In this document: one piece after another, positions 44,372-56,416 of the stretch
Layout of the letters: each line of letters begins with the position of its first letter
How positions within the stretch are numbered: position 1 is the first letter of the stretch
Assembly: GCA_017979445.1 (NCBI GenBank)
Contig: CM030715.1
Location: 28,869,169 to 28,933,168, forward strand
Reading direction: 5' to 3'
Source: Akebia trifoliata
Lineage: Eukaryota; Streptophyta; Magnoliopsida; Ranunculales; Lardizabalaceae
Length of the DNA: 64,000 nucleotides
Position numbers and translations under genes: made by a program
The notes under the pieces: generated by a model
Seen by the model: only the letters and a program-made list of their open reading frames with translations
Database searches by the model: none
What the model was told of the DNA's origin: nothing

Positions 44372-44568
44372 TATTAACTGTTGCAGAAAAGTATATCTTT
44401 TTCATTAATGATTGGAATAGTTAAATACAGAAATCTCATCAGTTGAGATCCTAAAATATAGGACAATTGAAAACTAATTCCTAAAACTAAGGGAGAATAA
44501 GTTTGAATAAGATCAGATATTGAACAAGTCAATTCCCTTTACAACAGATTGCTGATAAGCCTCTAATA
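44372..44568 (-). repeat. 5' LTR of copia-2
   Basis: 197 bases, TATTA...TAATA ends, paired with 39876-40072, and followed by the TCTAT duplication at 44569-44573. Confidence 0.92.
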
Positions 44569-44748
44569 TCTATCACCTCCATTTATTTTATTTCATGTAC
44601 ATTTAAATTTAACTAATGAAATCTTTAATTTCCTTAGTTTAATGGTTTGGGTGGTAGAGAGTAAACCCTCCATACAAGATAATCTCTTATATAAGTTCAT
44701 AATAAGCTCCATAGTGAGCATTTAAATTTCATATACTAGTTTAGCTTT

Positions 44749-44790
44749 TTGTGTGTGTGTGTGTGTGTGTGTGGTTTTTTTTTTTTTTTT
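44749..44790. repeat. (GT)n followed by poly-T
   Basis: About 12 GT units, then GG and about 18 T. Confidence 0.85.
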
Positions 44791-45560
44791 TAGGAGGTAA
44801 TCTTCTCCTTTATAAGTCCATCTTAATAAGTTCTTTTGGGAAACCCTCATGCATGCACCATGTGCACACATCACGTCTTATTTTTTAATAGGCTAAGTGT
44901 CAAAGGTGGAAGTCTTCCTAGATCTATACTTAACTCACTAATCCAATGAAAAATAGTCTCATAGGGACAAAATTTCCTCTATAAAGGTTTTTCGTCATAC
45001 CATGGTTGCGTCCAAGTCAAGGATGTTTCCTAAGAATTAAACCAACAAAAAGTGACTCCGAAGTGAGTATATAACTACTTAAAAGAACTTAGAGACCCAA
45101 GAGAGTGAAATCCACATGGATTTGCACTCAAATCCCAAGCTCACAAATAAATCCAGCAAGAACCTTTTTTTCTAGTTTTAGCTTGCTCATTGTCCATTTT
45201 GTTTGATTTTACAAGCTAAACTATAACTCATTCTACTCTTAACCTCTCCACAATCTCTTATAACTTTAAAACTAAAAAGAAAATAATTTTCTACTTCACT
45301 TTTTTGTCATATTTTTATTAACCATCACTTAATGGATGTGACAAGATACCTAACACCTTCATTGTCCTTCAATCGAACCTCCTTACTTAGTTCTTTAGGT
45401 AGTCTGCCCCTTATCCATTGAATCTAAGTCATTATAAGTCGAAAAACTGAAATTCAATTTTTTTTTTTTTCTATTCACACTCAAATTCTTTGAATGGTGG
45501 AGACTCCTAAACACACGTTGATGAGGTCAAATCATCTTTGAACCTCACCCATTCTACACA
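44791..45560 (+). repeat. LTR-family debris, plus orientation
   Basis: Around 45335-45420 ACCTAACACCTTCATTGTCC, TCAATCGAACCTCC and TTAGGTAG match 29835-29890 and 48752-48815, the same part of the solo-LTR family. No coding. Confidence 0.5.
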
Positions 45561-47011
45561 ATCAAAACTATGATATTCACATCATCACCCAAATTCGACT
45601 CTTTAACATAATAAAATAGTCCCTAAATATCAGTTACTGTGAAATAGGTATCGGTCCAAAGAAACCTGATGTTTTTTTGGAAATTTTATTTTTACAAACA
45701 TGAGAACATCGATCACCTTCAAAAATCTGGAATTCTAAGCAACCTTCACATAATAAACGTATTTTTGCATCTACGGGACCAAGGAATAAAGAAATCCACA
45801 GACCCCTAAGGCGTCACAAAATTAAAAGATTCCAAACTTTACAAGATCCTAGGTTCTTAAGTCATCTCAGCAGATATCTAATCCATGTGTAAACCAACGT
45901 AGGGGCCAAAATCCCTATTAGAAAATTAGATTTTTATAGCCATGTAACCCACCAAATTGACTTGGCCATACAAATGTGACTTTTGTGATAAGTGACTCGT
46001 CCAATGGGGAAATCAATATATCCAAATCAGAATGAAAATTCCTTAGAATAAAAATCCGGCACTGAATCGTTAAAAACTCACAGATCCTACCCAAAATTCC
46101 AATATGCTTTCCCCTTTTTTTTTTTCATTTTGAAGTCAAAGAAGAAAGCAAACATGGAGCATTTTAATGATCAAGTTTAAATAAATTGTAAAAAAAATTC
46201 TCTAACTTAACTAAATTCCAAGGAAATTGAAAATCACATGTAATATGACACCAAAAGCGATCAAGGGTAGTGACCCATGTGAGAAATACCTGGTCTGGAT
46301 AAAATCCGATAAATTGCAATAATATAAAAATTTAGAAACTGTGGTTGTAATCCCTTCAAACTGTGGATAAAATCCGATAAAAATTTAGAAACTATGGTAA
46401 GTGAGATTGAAAATATTCTTCTTCGAATCCTTTTTGAATTTCTAAACCTAAGACCGGCAAGCCATGTCTCTTGTAGTGATATTTCCCAATTCTTGAAGAA
46501 CTCAAACCAATGATCTTTTGTTAAATAGGGTAGTATACGGGTAGAGTATAGAAGAGAAAATGTGAAAGAACACACACAAAACGTGTAGGAATTGATTTTC
46601 TACTTAAAAATCTGCCGAGAACACTATATTTGGCTTATTTGCTATGGTAGCTAACCTTTTGCGAGAGGTTTTTTTAAAAAAAGAAAGAAAAAGGAAAAAA
46701 AAAAAAGAAAACCACATTAGAGGAGAGAGAGAGAGAGATTGTATTCTGAATTTTTCCATAGAAAATAAGGTGCCCTTTCTCCTTAATATCTTTTATAAAA
46801 AAAATTGTTAGAAAGAAAGGTGGGTATTAAATAGTTGGACTAAGAGAAAGAATATGGGATGATTTTTAACTATAGAGGTTAAGAGAATTAGGGAAATGTC
46901 ATTTTGGATTTGAATTTAAATTCAAATTTATGTTTGACTTAGTTTTAGGTTTAGGTTTAGATTCAGGTTTGGGTTTTAAATTTGGGTATTGTGCAATTTT
47001 GGATGTCTACA
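45561..47011 (-). repeat. LTR-like fragment, minus orientation
   Basis: The minus strand opens TGTAGACATCCAAAATTGCA at 47011, like the other TGTAGACA LTRs here. The other end is not resolved. An internal short duplication (GGATAAAATCCGATAAA near 46300 and 46368) and GA/A-rich tracts at 46670-46740 are visible. No coding. Confidence 0.45.
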
Positions 47012-47700
47012 ATACCCATAATATCTTCTCTAAATGTTAAGAGGAGAGAGAATATAATAGATATTAATTTAAATAATTTAGGATATTATAGGCATATAAT
47101 CTTTTTAAAAGATGTGAGTCTTATTTAAGATTTGTCGAGTAACAAACTTCATAAAATAAAGGAGTTCTAGTAATAAAAATGCAACATACATGTATGTCCG
47201 GTAAATCTCTCAAAAATACAATCCCATTTAATTGTCCTTCACAACCACAAAGGCAAGGATCTCCATATCATTGTACAAGGACATTTTTGAAAGAATCACA
47301 AGATCTCAAAAGTTACTAGAAATACCGTCAGGGTATGATAAAATTATAGCTATTAAAAGACAAAATAAAAGAAAATGATTATTTATGATCATTTATGAAA
47401 AACATATCATTTTGGAATTTGTTGTCACAATTAATAGTAAAATTATTCTTAAAATAAATTTAGAATGTTATATATAAATTTTTAAGAAATCAAATGTGCC
47501 TACTTTTTCTATTTTGTTTTTGGGAAATAACAGGTGTTATGTTGAGTCAAAATCTTACCTGGGAAAGAAGGAGCTTGATCTTAAGTTTGAGGTTGGTATA
47601 ATTGAAGAAGAATATTCCCTAGCCTTTATTGCACAACAAAACTTCTAAAACAAAATGGAAAGAAATTTAAGTTGAGAAAAATTATGAATAAAGATTTACT
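47012..47700. other. Intergenic, no gene seen
   Basis: AT-rich, no coding support, no clear repeat end. Confidence 0.45.
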
Positions 47701-47701
47701 G

Positions 47702-47898
47702 TTAAGAAAAATGGGCGATAACTTGATGAACCAATAGCACAATGCCACGTGTTATGAAAATAGAAAAAATGATTGACTAGTGGTGCGAAAAATTGTGGAG
47801 CAAATTTTCAGTGAATTTCTTGCTTCAATTTCATGTTTATTTCTATACACATGGCACCGTTTCATTTGTTCATCAGCTTAACACCATTTTTTGCTTAA
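47702..47898. mobile_element. Foldback MITE, family F, copy 2
   Basis: Left TTAAGAAAAATGGGCGATAA, then CTTGATGAACCAAT and TGCCACGTGTTATG; right arm TATACACATGGCACCGTTT, then CATTTGTTCATCAGCTTAACACCATTTTTTGCTTAA. Same terminal words (AAGCTGATG, CCAAT, TTGCCA/TGCCAC) as 24065-24236, but the loop differs. Confidence 0.7.
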
Positions 47899-48038
47899 TT
47901 TCATATTAATAAATCATCTTAAATGATTTAATTTGGTTAATTCTATATCTATAAATCTTTTAAAATTTTTGTTTATGGTAATTACATTGAATACTTGAAA
48001 ATTATCTTCGATTTAATATTCTTAGAGAATCCTTGTCG

Positions 48039-48990
48039 TAGACACCTTAAATTGCATGAGCCCTGCCCTAAAAGTAAAAAAGTTGAAATTATTTGAGGTA
48101 AGACTTATAATCCAAATTGTGACCCAAAAGCCCAATATGAAGACATTTAATCCTTGTTCAAAATAAAAGTCTCAAAGCCTAAAACTCATGACATGCATGC
48201 ATTATCAAGGGGGTTCCAACCATGAAATGTCTCTAAAGAACCTAGGCCAACATCACAATTCTATGCATCCATAATAAATATTGTAGCCTCACTTCGGGTA
48301 TCCTTCTCCATATAGGATGCCCATATATCTCACACTACCATCAACATCTCCTCTAAAAAGGACACATTATTTCACTTATATACACACATTCACCTCCAAC
48401 ATGCATTTTATTTATATGTTTTTTTTTTTTTTTTTTTTTAAATCTTATTTTATCATTAGATACTTAAAAAATGACCAAATTTAACAAGATAACCACCTTA
48501 AGGTGGAGAGAATGAGCACTACGTGAAAATTGAAAATTTTGATGGGCCAAGGCCCATGAATTTTTTAAACCAAAATTTGACGGTCTAGGACCATCGTAAC
48601 TTGTGATGTCCCCTAAATTCAACAGCTTAGAGCTGCCAAGTTTTTCCCATCCTCCATTAATGTTTACGGTTTTGACACATCGAAAGAAAAAATTCGGTAA
48701 TAAAAAATTTGACGGCCTTGGCCCGTCAAATATGAGTTTTTTTCACGTTGTAGGGGTGCCTAACACCTTCTTTATTATCTAACCAAACCTCCTCTCCTAG
48801 ACTCTAGGTAGACCATACCCTTATCCATCTTCCAAAGTCACTACAATGCCCAAAAATCAATTTTCCAAAAATATTTTTGGGCGGCTATTTGGACCATTTT
48901 CTAAAAAGGAATAGTGGTGATTCCATACTTAAGTCATAATGAGATTTTCTATTGTCAAAAAATCATGTCGCTACACTTGTGATATGTGAA
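48039..48990 (+). repeat. Fragment of the solo-LTR family
   Basis: Starts with a decayed CGTAGACACCTTAAATTGCA and ends with GGGTGCCTAACACCTTC, TAACCAAACCTCC, TAGGTAGACC and CAATGCCCAAAAATCA. Poly-T at 48419-48439. It is interrupted by a small TIR element at 48517-48753. Confidence 0.6.
48517..48753. mobile_element. Small CACTA-like element inside the LTR fragment
   Basis: Opens CACTACGTGAAAATTGAAAA and closes TTTTTTTCACGTTGTAG, near inverted copies. Subterminal GACGG/GGGCCAAGGCCC and GGCCTTGGCCCGTC words also oppose each other. The LTR reads GGTGGAGAGAATGAG before it and GGGTGCCTAACACC after it. The uninterrupted relative at 29817-29845 (GGTGGAGAGAAAGGGGTGTC) shows the empty site. Confidence 0.65.
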
Positions 48991-50330
48991 TGTGCTATAT
49001 ATGGAAACTGCAAAATTTTCAAAATATTTTAGCAAATTTTTTTTTTTTTTTTTTCATTAATATATCATCTTGTTATGGAAAATCTTTAATCAAATCTAAT
49101 CAAGATAAGATTAAATGAAATAAAGTTGTGATTTTTTAATAGATCCTCGATGTCTCAACATCTTTTTATTTATATTTCAAAGTCATTGCTTTTTTTTTTA
49201 TTAATCCATACGAAAAATGTGGAAAAACTAACTTTTTTAATAGTTTAGGTTAAATTAATTTTAATTATGTGTTTTTGTTAAATTTTGATACACATGATTG
49301 ACCTCAGACTTCCAAGATTTTATTACTTTACTGCACACTCTGCACTTTGAGTTTTTAATCTACATTGCCCAATTGTAGCCTTTTTCCCTAAAGTTAAATC
49401 CCCAAAATCATGAAAACAATCGTGATTAGTAAGATCTATGTTCATATTTGAGCTATAATTCCATTTGGTGAGACTAATACAATAAAGTCTATAAAATTTG
49501 ACATGGAAAATCATATGCCCCTAAGATATATTAATAGCATTGACATGTTTGCCAATAAAAAAACATGGTATAAATAAAATCATGCTGATGTGAATATCTA
49601 ATTAGGTGCATGGGCCAAATCAAGAGAAATTTGGAAACCTAAAATTTTCCCACAACCACTAATCAATAACTTGCCAACGAATCTAAAATAGAAAAAAAAA
49701 AAAAAAAAAAAAAAGATGTGCACTTAATTACATTATTATAGTGGATCCTTTTGATCCTCAGTGTCCGTGTATCATTTTTTCCATGGCTGGTATTTTGAAA
49801 CATGAAAACTTAATTCGCTTCTAGTTTGATTCAGTGACTTATCAGATGTAGAAGTATGAAATATGTACATACACTTGAATGTGCACCGACCCTACCTAAG
49901 ACTAACTTATCATTTCTGATGGAGAAAAATGTCCAAGTTCTTATTACAAAAAAAAATTGCTAAGGTACAATTTATTTGGTGTAGAAATTCGATATGTATA
50001 TGAAGGAATCAGTACTATTCTGTCAATCTCTTGAATTCATCCATCAATCAATCATACAAAAAATAACAATTACACAAGAGAAGAACTCAGATTTGTTTAT
50101 AGGATTCATCGTGAATGCAATGACAATGGGTTCTAGATAGTCATTCGACTGATTTAAAGTGAAATCTAGTTACATGGCTGTTTCTTCTTATACATTTATA
50201 TAATTCATGCCCATCTTCTTAAATGCACAAAAATAAGGCTCCCTCTAAAAAGGAAGATAATCAATCCTAACAAATTCTAAATAATCCTCAAAATTAGGTA
50301 ATCATTCAGTTAGTTAAGAGTCTTCCCATC
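48991..50330. other. Intergenic, no gene seen
   Basis: AT-rich with poly-T (about 49037-49055) and poly-A (about 49691-49714). Short open frames have no recognisable domain. Confidence 0.5.
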
Positions 50331-50555
50331 ATGGTTTCAAAACTCGTCCGAGACAGAGACCTATCGCCCGAGTTGTCTCGATATCACCAAGCAACGAGGT
50401 GGACGGACAAGTTAATGTATCGAACGAGATTTAAAATCCACGTTCATTTTTCTTATTGTTGAACGAGACATCTCAAACATATTGGAAATCTGGTCCGAGA
50501 CGACTTGGCCTCGTTCACAAATGAGACAAGACGTCAAAACAAGTTTTAAAACCAT
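50331..50555. mobile_element. MITE with imperfect terminal inverted repeats
   Basis: ATGGTTTCAAAACTCGTCCG at the left and AAACAAGTTTTAAAACCATG at the right are imperfect inverted copies. Subterminal GAGACAGAGAC and GAGACGACTTGGCCTCG are present. About 225 bases, no coding. Confidence 0.6.
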
Positions 50556-51289
50556 GCTTCTCATTTAAATTTGTTTTTCCAAATATTATAAGATTATATC
50601 ACATGATATATAATTTCCATGCTTTCCTTGAGAATGATATCTTCATCTTTGCATGAATTTTAGTTTCCTTTTAGTCAAGTCATCGATTAAGAGAGTACTT
50701 GATTCTTTCATCTTTTAGTCGTCACCAAATGAACATTTACCTATTTGGATTAATACTTTTTTGGTTATGTGTAAGTTTTAGTTTCATATGTTTTTTTAAT
50801 GTGAATATATATATATATATATATATATTTGTGCTAATCTTGTAACTTTCAATTTCAATGTATACATATTATGTTTTTTAATGATTGTTTATAGGTTTTC
50901 TATTTAGAATTTAGAACCAGTTGTGGTAGATGTCTTGAATTTAGTGGGTGATTGATCATCTTGAAAGTCATATGCACTTATACCCCGTTTGGAAGTTACT
51001 AGGGTAATTTTGACATTTTGGGTTTCTAGCACATGTATGCGATATAAAACCCTTCTAGGGTTATGAGAGGAAATCAAACAAGGAAACTAGATTTTTAGGT
51101 TTCACGAGCTCTAAGAGTGTATAGAGGAAGTTCCGAGCTGTAATTTCTTTCTTAAAGCCAATGACTCGCTCTCATCTCATCCATTAAACACACTGAAAAA
51201 AAAATATGGTGCCCACAATGACCACTCATATGCCAACTACTCATCCATTGTTGAGTGGATTTCCCGCAAAGTTTTTTAAAAATTACATG
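50556..51289. other. Intergenic, no gene seen
   Basis: Contains a (TA)n tract at about 50807-50828. No coding frame supported. Confidence 0.45.
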
Positions 51290-52380
51290 AACTTATTGAC
51301 AATTTGATATATTTTGAGTTTACCCCCACAAAAGGTTTGGCAATTGACCCTACCCCCACTCTACTCAATTTTTTGGATTCATTAGAACACCGCAATTTGT
51401 TTAAAATTTGTCATACAATATGTGTTCTCCAACCATGACATATTTTTATTTTTCAATGAACATTTTAGACACCCCACTTTCCAATCGATGAAATGTCCTT
51501 TTTAGTAGATATTTGAGATACCCTATGTTTACAAACTGCTGACATGCCCACCTCCTCACAGGCCCTTCAATATTCTTTATTTTTATTTTTTTTATTAATT
51601 TGGACACCACTCCGCATTTGGCCAAAAATTTGATAAGTCCTTATGTTTTCAACTTGAAGACACGTCACTATTGACCTTAATTTTTTTTTCTAGACTAACA
51701 AAAAATAACCTAAATACCCTTATTTTCAACTTAAAACTAAAAATCCTTTATTTTTGTCCTAAAATCAGTCATCTTTAAACTCTTCAACATTTTTCAAAAA
51801 TTAATTTTAATCTATTTAAGCTCATCTTCAGTCCATCACTTTGAACCTTGCATTAATCCTTTCATAAAAAATCCTAAAAAAAAAATTTCAAAAATTATTA
51901 TCTTTTATTTCAAACTTCCTATCTTGTTCTTTAGGTTGAAAGTTAAAATAGATTAGTCCTATGGTTCAAGACCTAGGGTAAATTTTTTCTTACTTGAGAT
52001 GTTGAAGATGCATGACTGACTTTGGGAATAGAAAGCAAATGGTTTTTATTTAAGTTGAAAGTGAGGATATTGAGGTTATTTTGCATTAATCTATTTGAAA
52101 AGACCAAGGTCAAGGAGGCATGTAGAATTTTTTTTTTTATTATTATCAATATTTGAGATTCCTATATATGTTTTTAAAATTATGACACTGTCCTTTGACT
52201 TAGGTCTTCTATTATATACTAATGAAAAATGATCTAAATGCCCTTTTCTTCAACCTAAAAAAAAAAAAAAAAACCCATTGTTTTATCTCCTAAAAATCAC
52301 TCATCTTCAAATTCTTTCCTTACGGGGCAACTATAGTTTTCCCCCTCTACAAGAAAATCTTGACTCCACCCGTCCATTGT
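51290..52380. repeat. Dispersed repeat family R, fullest copy
   Basis: Words seen at 32040-32770 recur here in two or three sub-copies (GATATTTGAGATACCC..., TGACATGCCC..., ACCTAAATACCCTTATTTTCAAC). It ends near CGGGGCAACTATAGTTTTCC, then CTTGACTCCACCC, comparable to 25870-25920. Confidence 0.55.
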
Positions 52381-52525
52381 AATCTTCATAACAGTATAGT
52401 CATCCCTAATTTCCTACAATTTATCTCCAGAATTTCTTCTAGCATTCCTCTTCATTTTGGTTGTTAGATTGTATATAGAGATATTTACGAAAAACTGATC
52501 AACTTTTAACAAATTTATGATTCCA

Positions 52526-52732
52526 GCTCACTGTTCATTTTAATTACCAAAACGTGAAGGATAACGAATTCGGAGGTTTTAAAAGATACTATTTCGCAGG
52601 TTTAAAGTGACTATTTCATTTTAAACCTGCGAAATTGTCACTTTAAACATTGCAAAATAGTCACTTGGTTCTGATTTATTTTTAACGAAAATGTGATTGT
52701 TCACGTTTAGGTAATTAAAATGAACAGTGAGC
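52526..52732. mobile_element. Foldback MITE, 207 bp
   Basis: The first 33 bases (GCTCACTGTTCATTTTAATT, ACC, one mismatch, AAACGTGAA) are the inverted copy of the last 33. The interior holds a second inverted pair around TCGCAGGTTTAAAGTGAC and TTTTAAACCTGCGAAATTGTC. It lies about 250 bases downstream of the IDM1-like stop codon. Confidence 0.8.
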
Positions 52733-52980
52733 GAGAATAGTAAATAACTCATTTTCAGCTCATGAAAAAGTAATTCACCCTTGCATATAACACAGTGAAA
52801 AAACATTTAGAGTTGCTTAAAATCACATTGTATCAATAATACAAAGTACCTAGGAATTTTTTATTGTTAAACCATGACAAGCATTAAGAATCATTGTAAC
52901 CTTACAATAGTTCTGTCATACACAAGTAAAAGAAGATCCACACGATAACTCAACCTTAAGGAGCGGTTTCACAGATTACC

Positions 52981-55900
52981 TTAGGCAGGCCATCTAGTGA
53001 TTTTGAGTCTACCTTCGGAGTCTACTGTTAAGAACACTCCTGAGCATGGTTTCTTTCTGCACATTATAGAGGGATCATTCACCGACCCCTCATTTGGATG
53101 TTGACTGTTCGTACCAACAGGAGTGTCTTTGAGAGATCTATGTAGTGTATCGAGTGCAATTTGATGATTGTTCCTTTGAAGTCCATTGGTGTTCACATCT
53201 ATAAGGGAAAATTTGAGTGTTAATTAAAACAAAAAATGTTATAATTTGGACTCAGATTGAGAGAAATATAGTAAATATTATCGTCTAAGGACTCACCTGA
53301 TGTACTGGCTGTTTCTTTTTCTATGGTGGGATTATGCTTGAATGGGACCTTTTGTAATGCAACGATATCGGGGAACATTAATAAATTCATGGACCTCATT
53401 TCTTGCTTTAGCGAATCGTCAATAGGTTCAAAACCAAATCCATTAGTCCAATTTTTGACACGTTCCATGATAGAAGGTATCATCAGTTTTTCGACATTAA
53501 GGAAGCAGAGAGCCTGGAAATTACATTTACATGAGAACTTTTTTTGAGAAAAGATGACAAAATATGGATGAGTATAAATAATATGATATGGAAATGTATT
53601 AAAATGGATGAAAAATAACAGAAAGCAACAAGAGAGTACTAATGTTTAAGACACTGCAATGTACTATCTAGTGAAAAAAGATTTGAGCTAAACCGGTAAA
53701 AAAAACCCATTGAGTCTCATATAGTTCTTTTATCGATTCGGTCATTAAATCTTCGAAAACAATCAGTATGACCAATAATGATAAATGAGAGCAACAAACA
53801 ATTTTTTCCTTCTTAAAATAGGCTGCTAGTACATTTTGGGAAACAAATTAAACGTAGTCAACTTACAGATTCAATTGCATTTAGAAGACGACGGCACATC
53901 CCTTGACATCTATAGATTCTGCGTGTCCCGATGAAAGGGATCTCAGCTAGCTTGGTCCCATGGATCCTATTTTACCAAGGACTACACAGTGTAAGCATTC
54001 AAGAGATCTTTTAAATGCTGTTAAACCAAATAAAACTTACCATATATTTCCAAAAACAATTTTTTTTTAAAAGTGCATTTTTGTTTTTCTATTTAATCTT
54101 AAAATCTAAAATTGCATTTTACCTATTCAGAAGATCCTATACTCATGAATGTAAATAATGGGTTCTTTGTTACAAAGGAAACTGGTCCTTTCTGGTTTAA
54201 CGAGCGAGAAAGTCTAAAGGGCCCTGCTCATCTAATGGCCCAGAAGACATAATGCCTTTTTAGATAAAAAACGCATAAGGATTTCTTAAGCAGATATTAG
54301 TCATCTCTTGACCTCCAAACCTGCAATTTCTTTGTCCCTCTGTGTCCACTATGCTTCGCTACATCACTCATGACAAGTCTACATGGCATAGGGTTGCATT
54401 TTGCACCATGTACAAATTCTTAAGGTGTCATGATACATTCACTTCAAGTTCATATCTTCCAAGTTTAAATAAAATAACTGGAGCAACAAAGTCACAAGAT
54501 GGGTATCCATGAATTAATAAGAAAGTATACCTGATGGATGCAATAGAGATAATTTCATCACCCCTCTCCAAAACAGCAGTGTAGAAGCCACTGTAATTGA
54601 GTCGATTATGGTTTGATCTACAAAAGAAATTGAAGCAATCAAATAAAATACTATACTGATCCCTTCCTTTGATCACTTCTCTCCTTGTTTAAATAATTAG
54701 CTTAGAAGTTATTCAAAGAGAAAATAAAGTAAAAAAGGCTATGGACCCCTTGTCCCATACTACACATTCCAAGGGAATTTAAACATGAATGGGTATTATT
54801 TCAAACAAGAACTTAAAAGAGTAAGCCATAAGAGGTTAAAAGTGTAAAAATGAGGGAGAAAATTTGAAAGCTTTGAACTGAATATCAGAGGTATTGTTAA
54901 GTGCCACGTACCCACGATTATATACAACATTCTGAATCATATTGATGCCACTTCGTCGATCAATAATAGGCATGAAGCATTCGTCCATCACTTTCAGTGC
55001 AATAGCAATCTTGGAATTGAATTCAGCTCTCTTGGATAGTGGGTAGAACAATGTGTTTGACTCTTCATCTAAACGTCGAACAAGAGTCCATGAAAATCCT
55101 TCTGCCAACTCATTTTTAGCCCCAATAAGATTTTGTAGTTTCTCAAAGAGCTGCAAATACAATTCGTTAGTTATCTGTTATGAATCGAATTCGCAAATTC
55201 CCATGAAAGCTTATAACCTCAAAGATCTTCAAAACCAACACAAGCATGAGAAGTCTTAAAATAAGATAAGTCCAAAAATTGGACACAATGATGGATACCT
55301 TTTTGCAACTCTGCCCACAAAATGAAGGGCATCGAGTATTGAAACCAAAAAGGACCGCTTCAGTTCCCCCACCGCACCCTTGATGATCTACAATGGGCAA
55401 AGTAAATCACTCACATTTTTTACAGCTATGGTTTATAAGAAAATTTATCGAAATTCATATCTAAGATAATCACAAAGTTAAATAGTTCAGTAAGATGGAG
55501 AATAATTACATACATTTTATCTGACATTGACTACATGTAAGCAATTGATCTGTATTACCACCAACTAATCCACAAAATTTGCATAAACAGTGTGGACAGT
55601 GCCATTCCCCTTGAGGAACCATCTGTTACAACAAAAGAACATGAAATAAAAATCAATTTTTTTTTTTGTTCCGATTACGAACATTTCATCACGAAATTTA
55701 CTAACCTGTAAACCCATGCAGCTATGATGGAATGTCGAAGGACAACCATCGCAACATATCAAGTCCCCTCCATCACCACAAACAAGGCAAAGGTCATCAG
55801 TTGGGTCAGCATTAACCTTACCATTGACATTTACTTTGAGAGACCCACGTCGAGCAGATTCTTCTTGTTGATTCCATGCGTCAAGCTGACATTGCATAAG

Positions 55901-56416
55901 AGAGATACCCTTCTCGACAACGACTATATTTTGGTATGCCAGACCACGATTGCTTCCGGCATGAACCTCAAATTCCGAAACCGTTACAATTCTCTTGCAA
56001 CAATTACATAAAATTCCATCCTTCGTTATATTTCCCTTCAACAAAGGATGTCTTCCTGTCCAATCCATGTACCATAGTACCTCATTAAGAGAAATTGTTC
56101 CACAATCCACCAACCATGAAAGAATTGTTCTTTTTCCTTCTGGTTGACTAGATTCATCATCGACTTCTCGACCTGCTGATTCACTAGATCTTCGGACGGA
56201 CAATTCAAGTCCTGGTCTTCTCTTCTTGTGTCTCCTATTTTGATTCGAATTACGTCTTCGACGTTTTGAATTTCCTCGTTTGTTAATTGTGTAGTTCTCA
56301 TCTTCTTCAAAGTCTCTCTCCTCTGAACCACGACCAATTTGAACTTGTTTTCTTGTTTGGTATCTCCTTCTTCTTGAACAACCACTTTTTTGGGCAACCA
56401 ACATTTCTACTTTCAT
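52981..56416 (-). CDS. IDM1-like protein: TIFY-like region, two PHD-type fingers, GNAT acetyltransferase
   Basis: Eight exons, all with GT-AG borders that keep the frame: 56416-55706, 55622-55514, 55387-55299, 55150-54912, 54617-54531, 53966-53867, 53513-53297, 53198-52981. Total 1770 bases, 589 residues. Residues about 25-75 are basic and nuclear-targeting in look. About 105-180 is the region before the finger ([27 protein letters not shown]). About 205-250 is a C4HC3 PHD finger ([20 protein letters not shown]). A second Cys-rich finger follows, then a GNAT domain ([39 protein letters not shown], where the acetyl-CoA loop is [20 protein letters not shown]). Known relatives bind unmethylated H3 tails and acetylate H3 to guide DNA demethylation. 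At 589 residues it is shorter than the usual about 800-1100. The start could be the Met at 56416 or the next one at 56404. Confidence 0.9.

Larger units (their letters stand above)
39876..44568 (-). mobile_element. Complete but degenerate Ty1/copia element (copia-2) with TA...TA LTR ends
   Basis: Minus strand order: 5' LTR (44372-44568), primer site (44360-44371), gag from 44294, protease near 43290, integrase, RT (40626-41738), RNase H (40080-40620), polypurine tract (40073-40084), 3' LTR (39876-40072). TCTAT flanks it at 39871-39875 and 44569-44573. Integrase before RT marks copia; the short LTRs and gag wording suggest the Ale/Retrofit group, which I hold loosely. Many stops and a changed RT active site make it inactive. 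LTRs differ at 8 of 197 positions by my count, so insertion is fairly recent. Confidence 0.92.
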
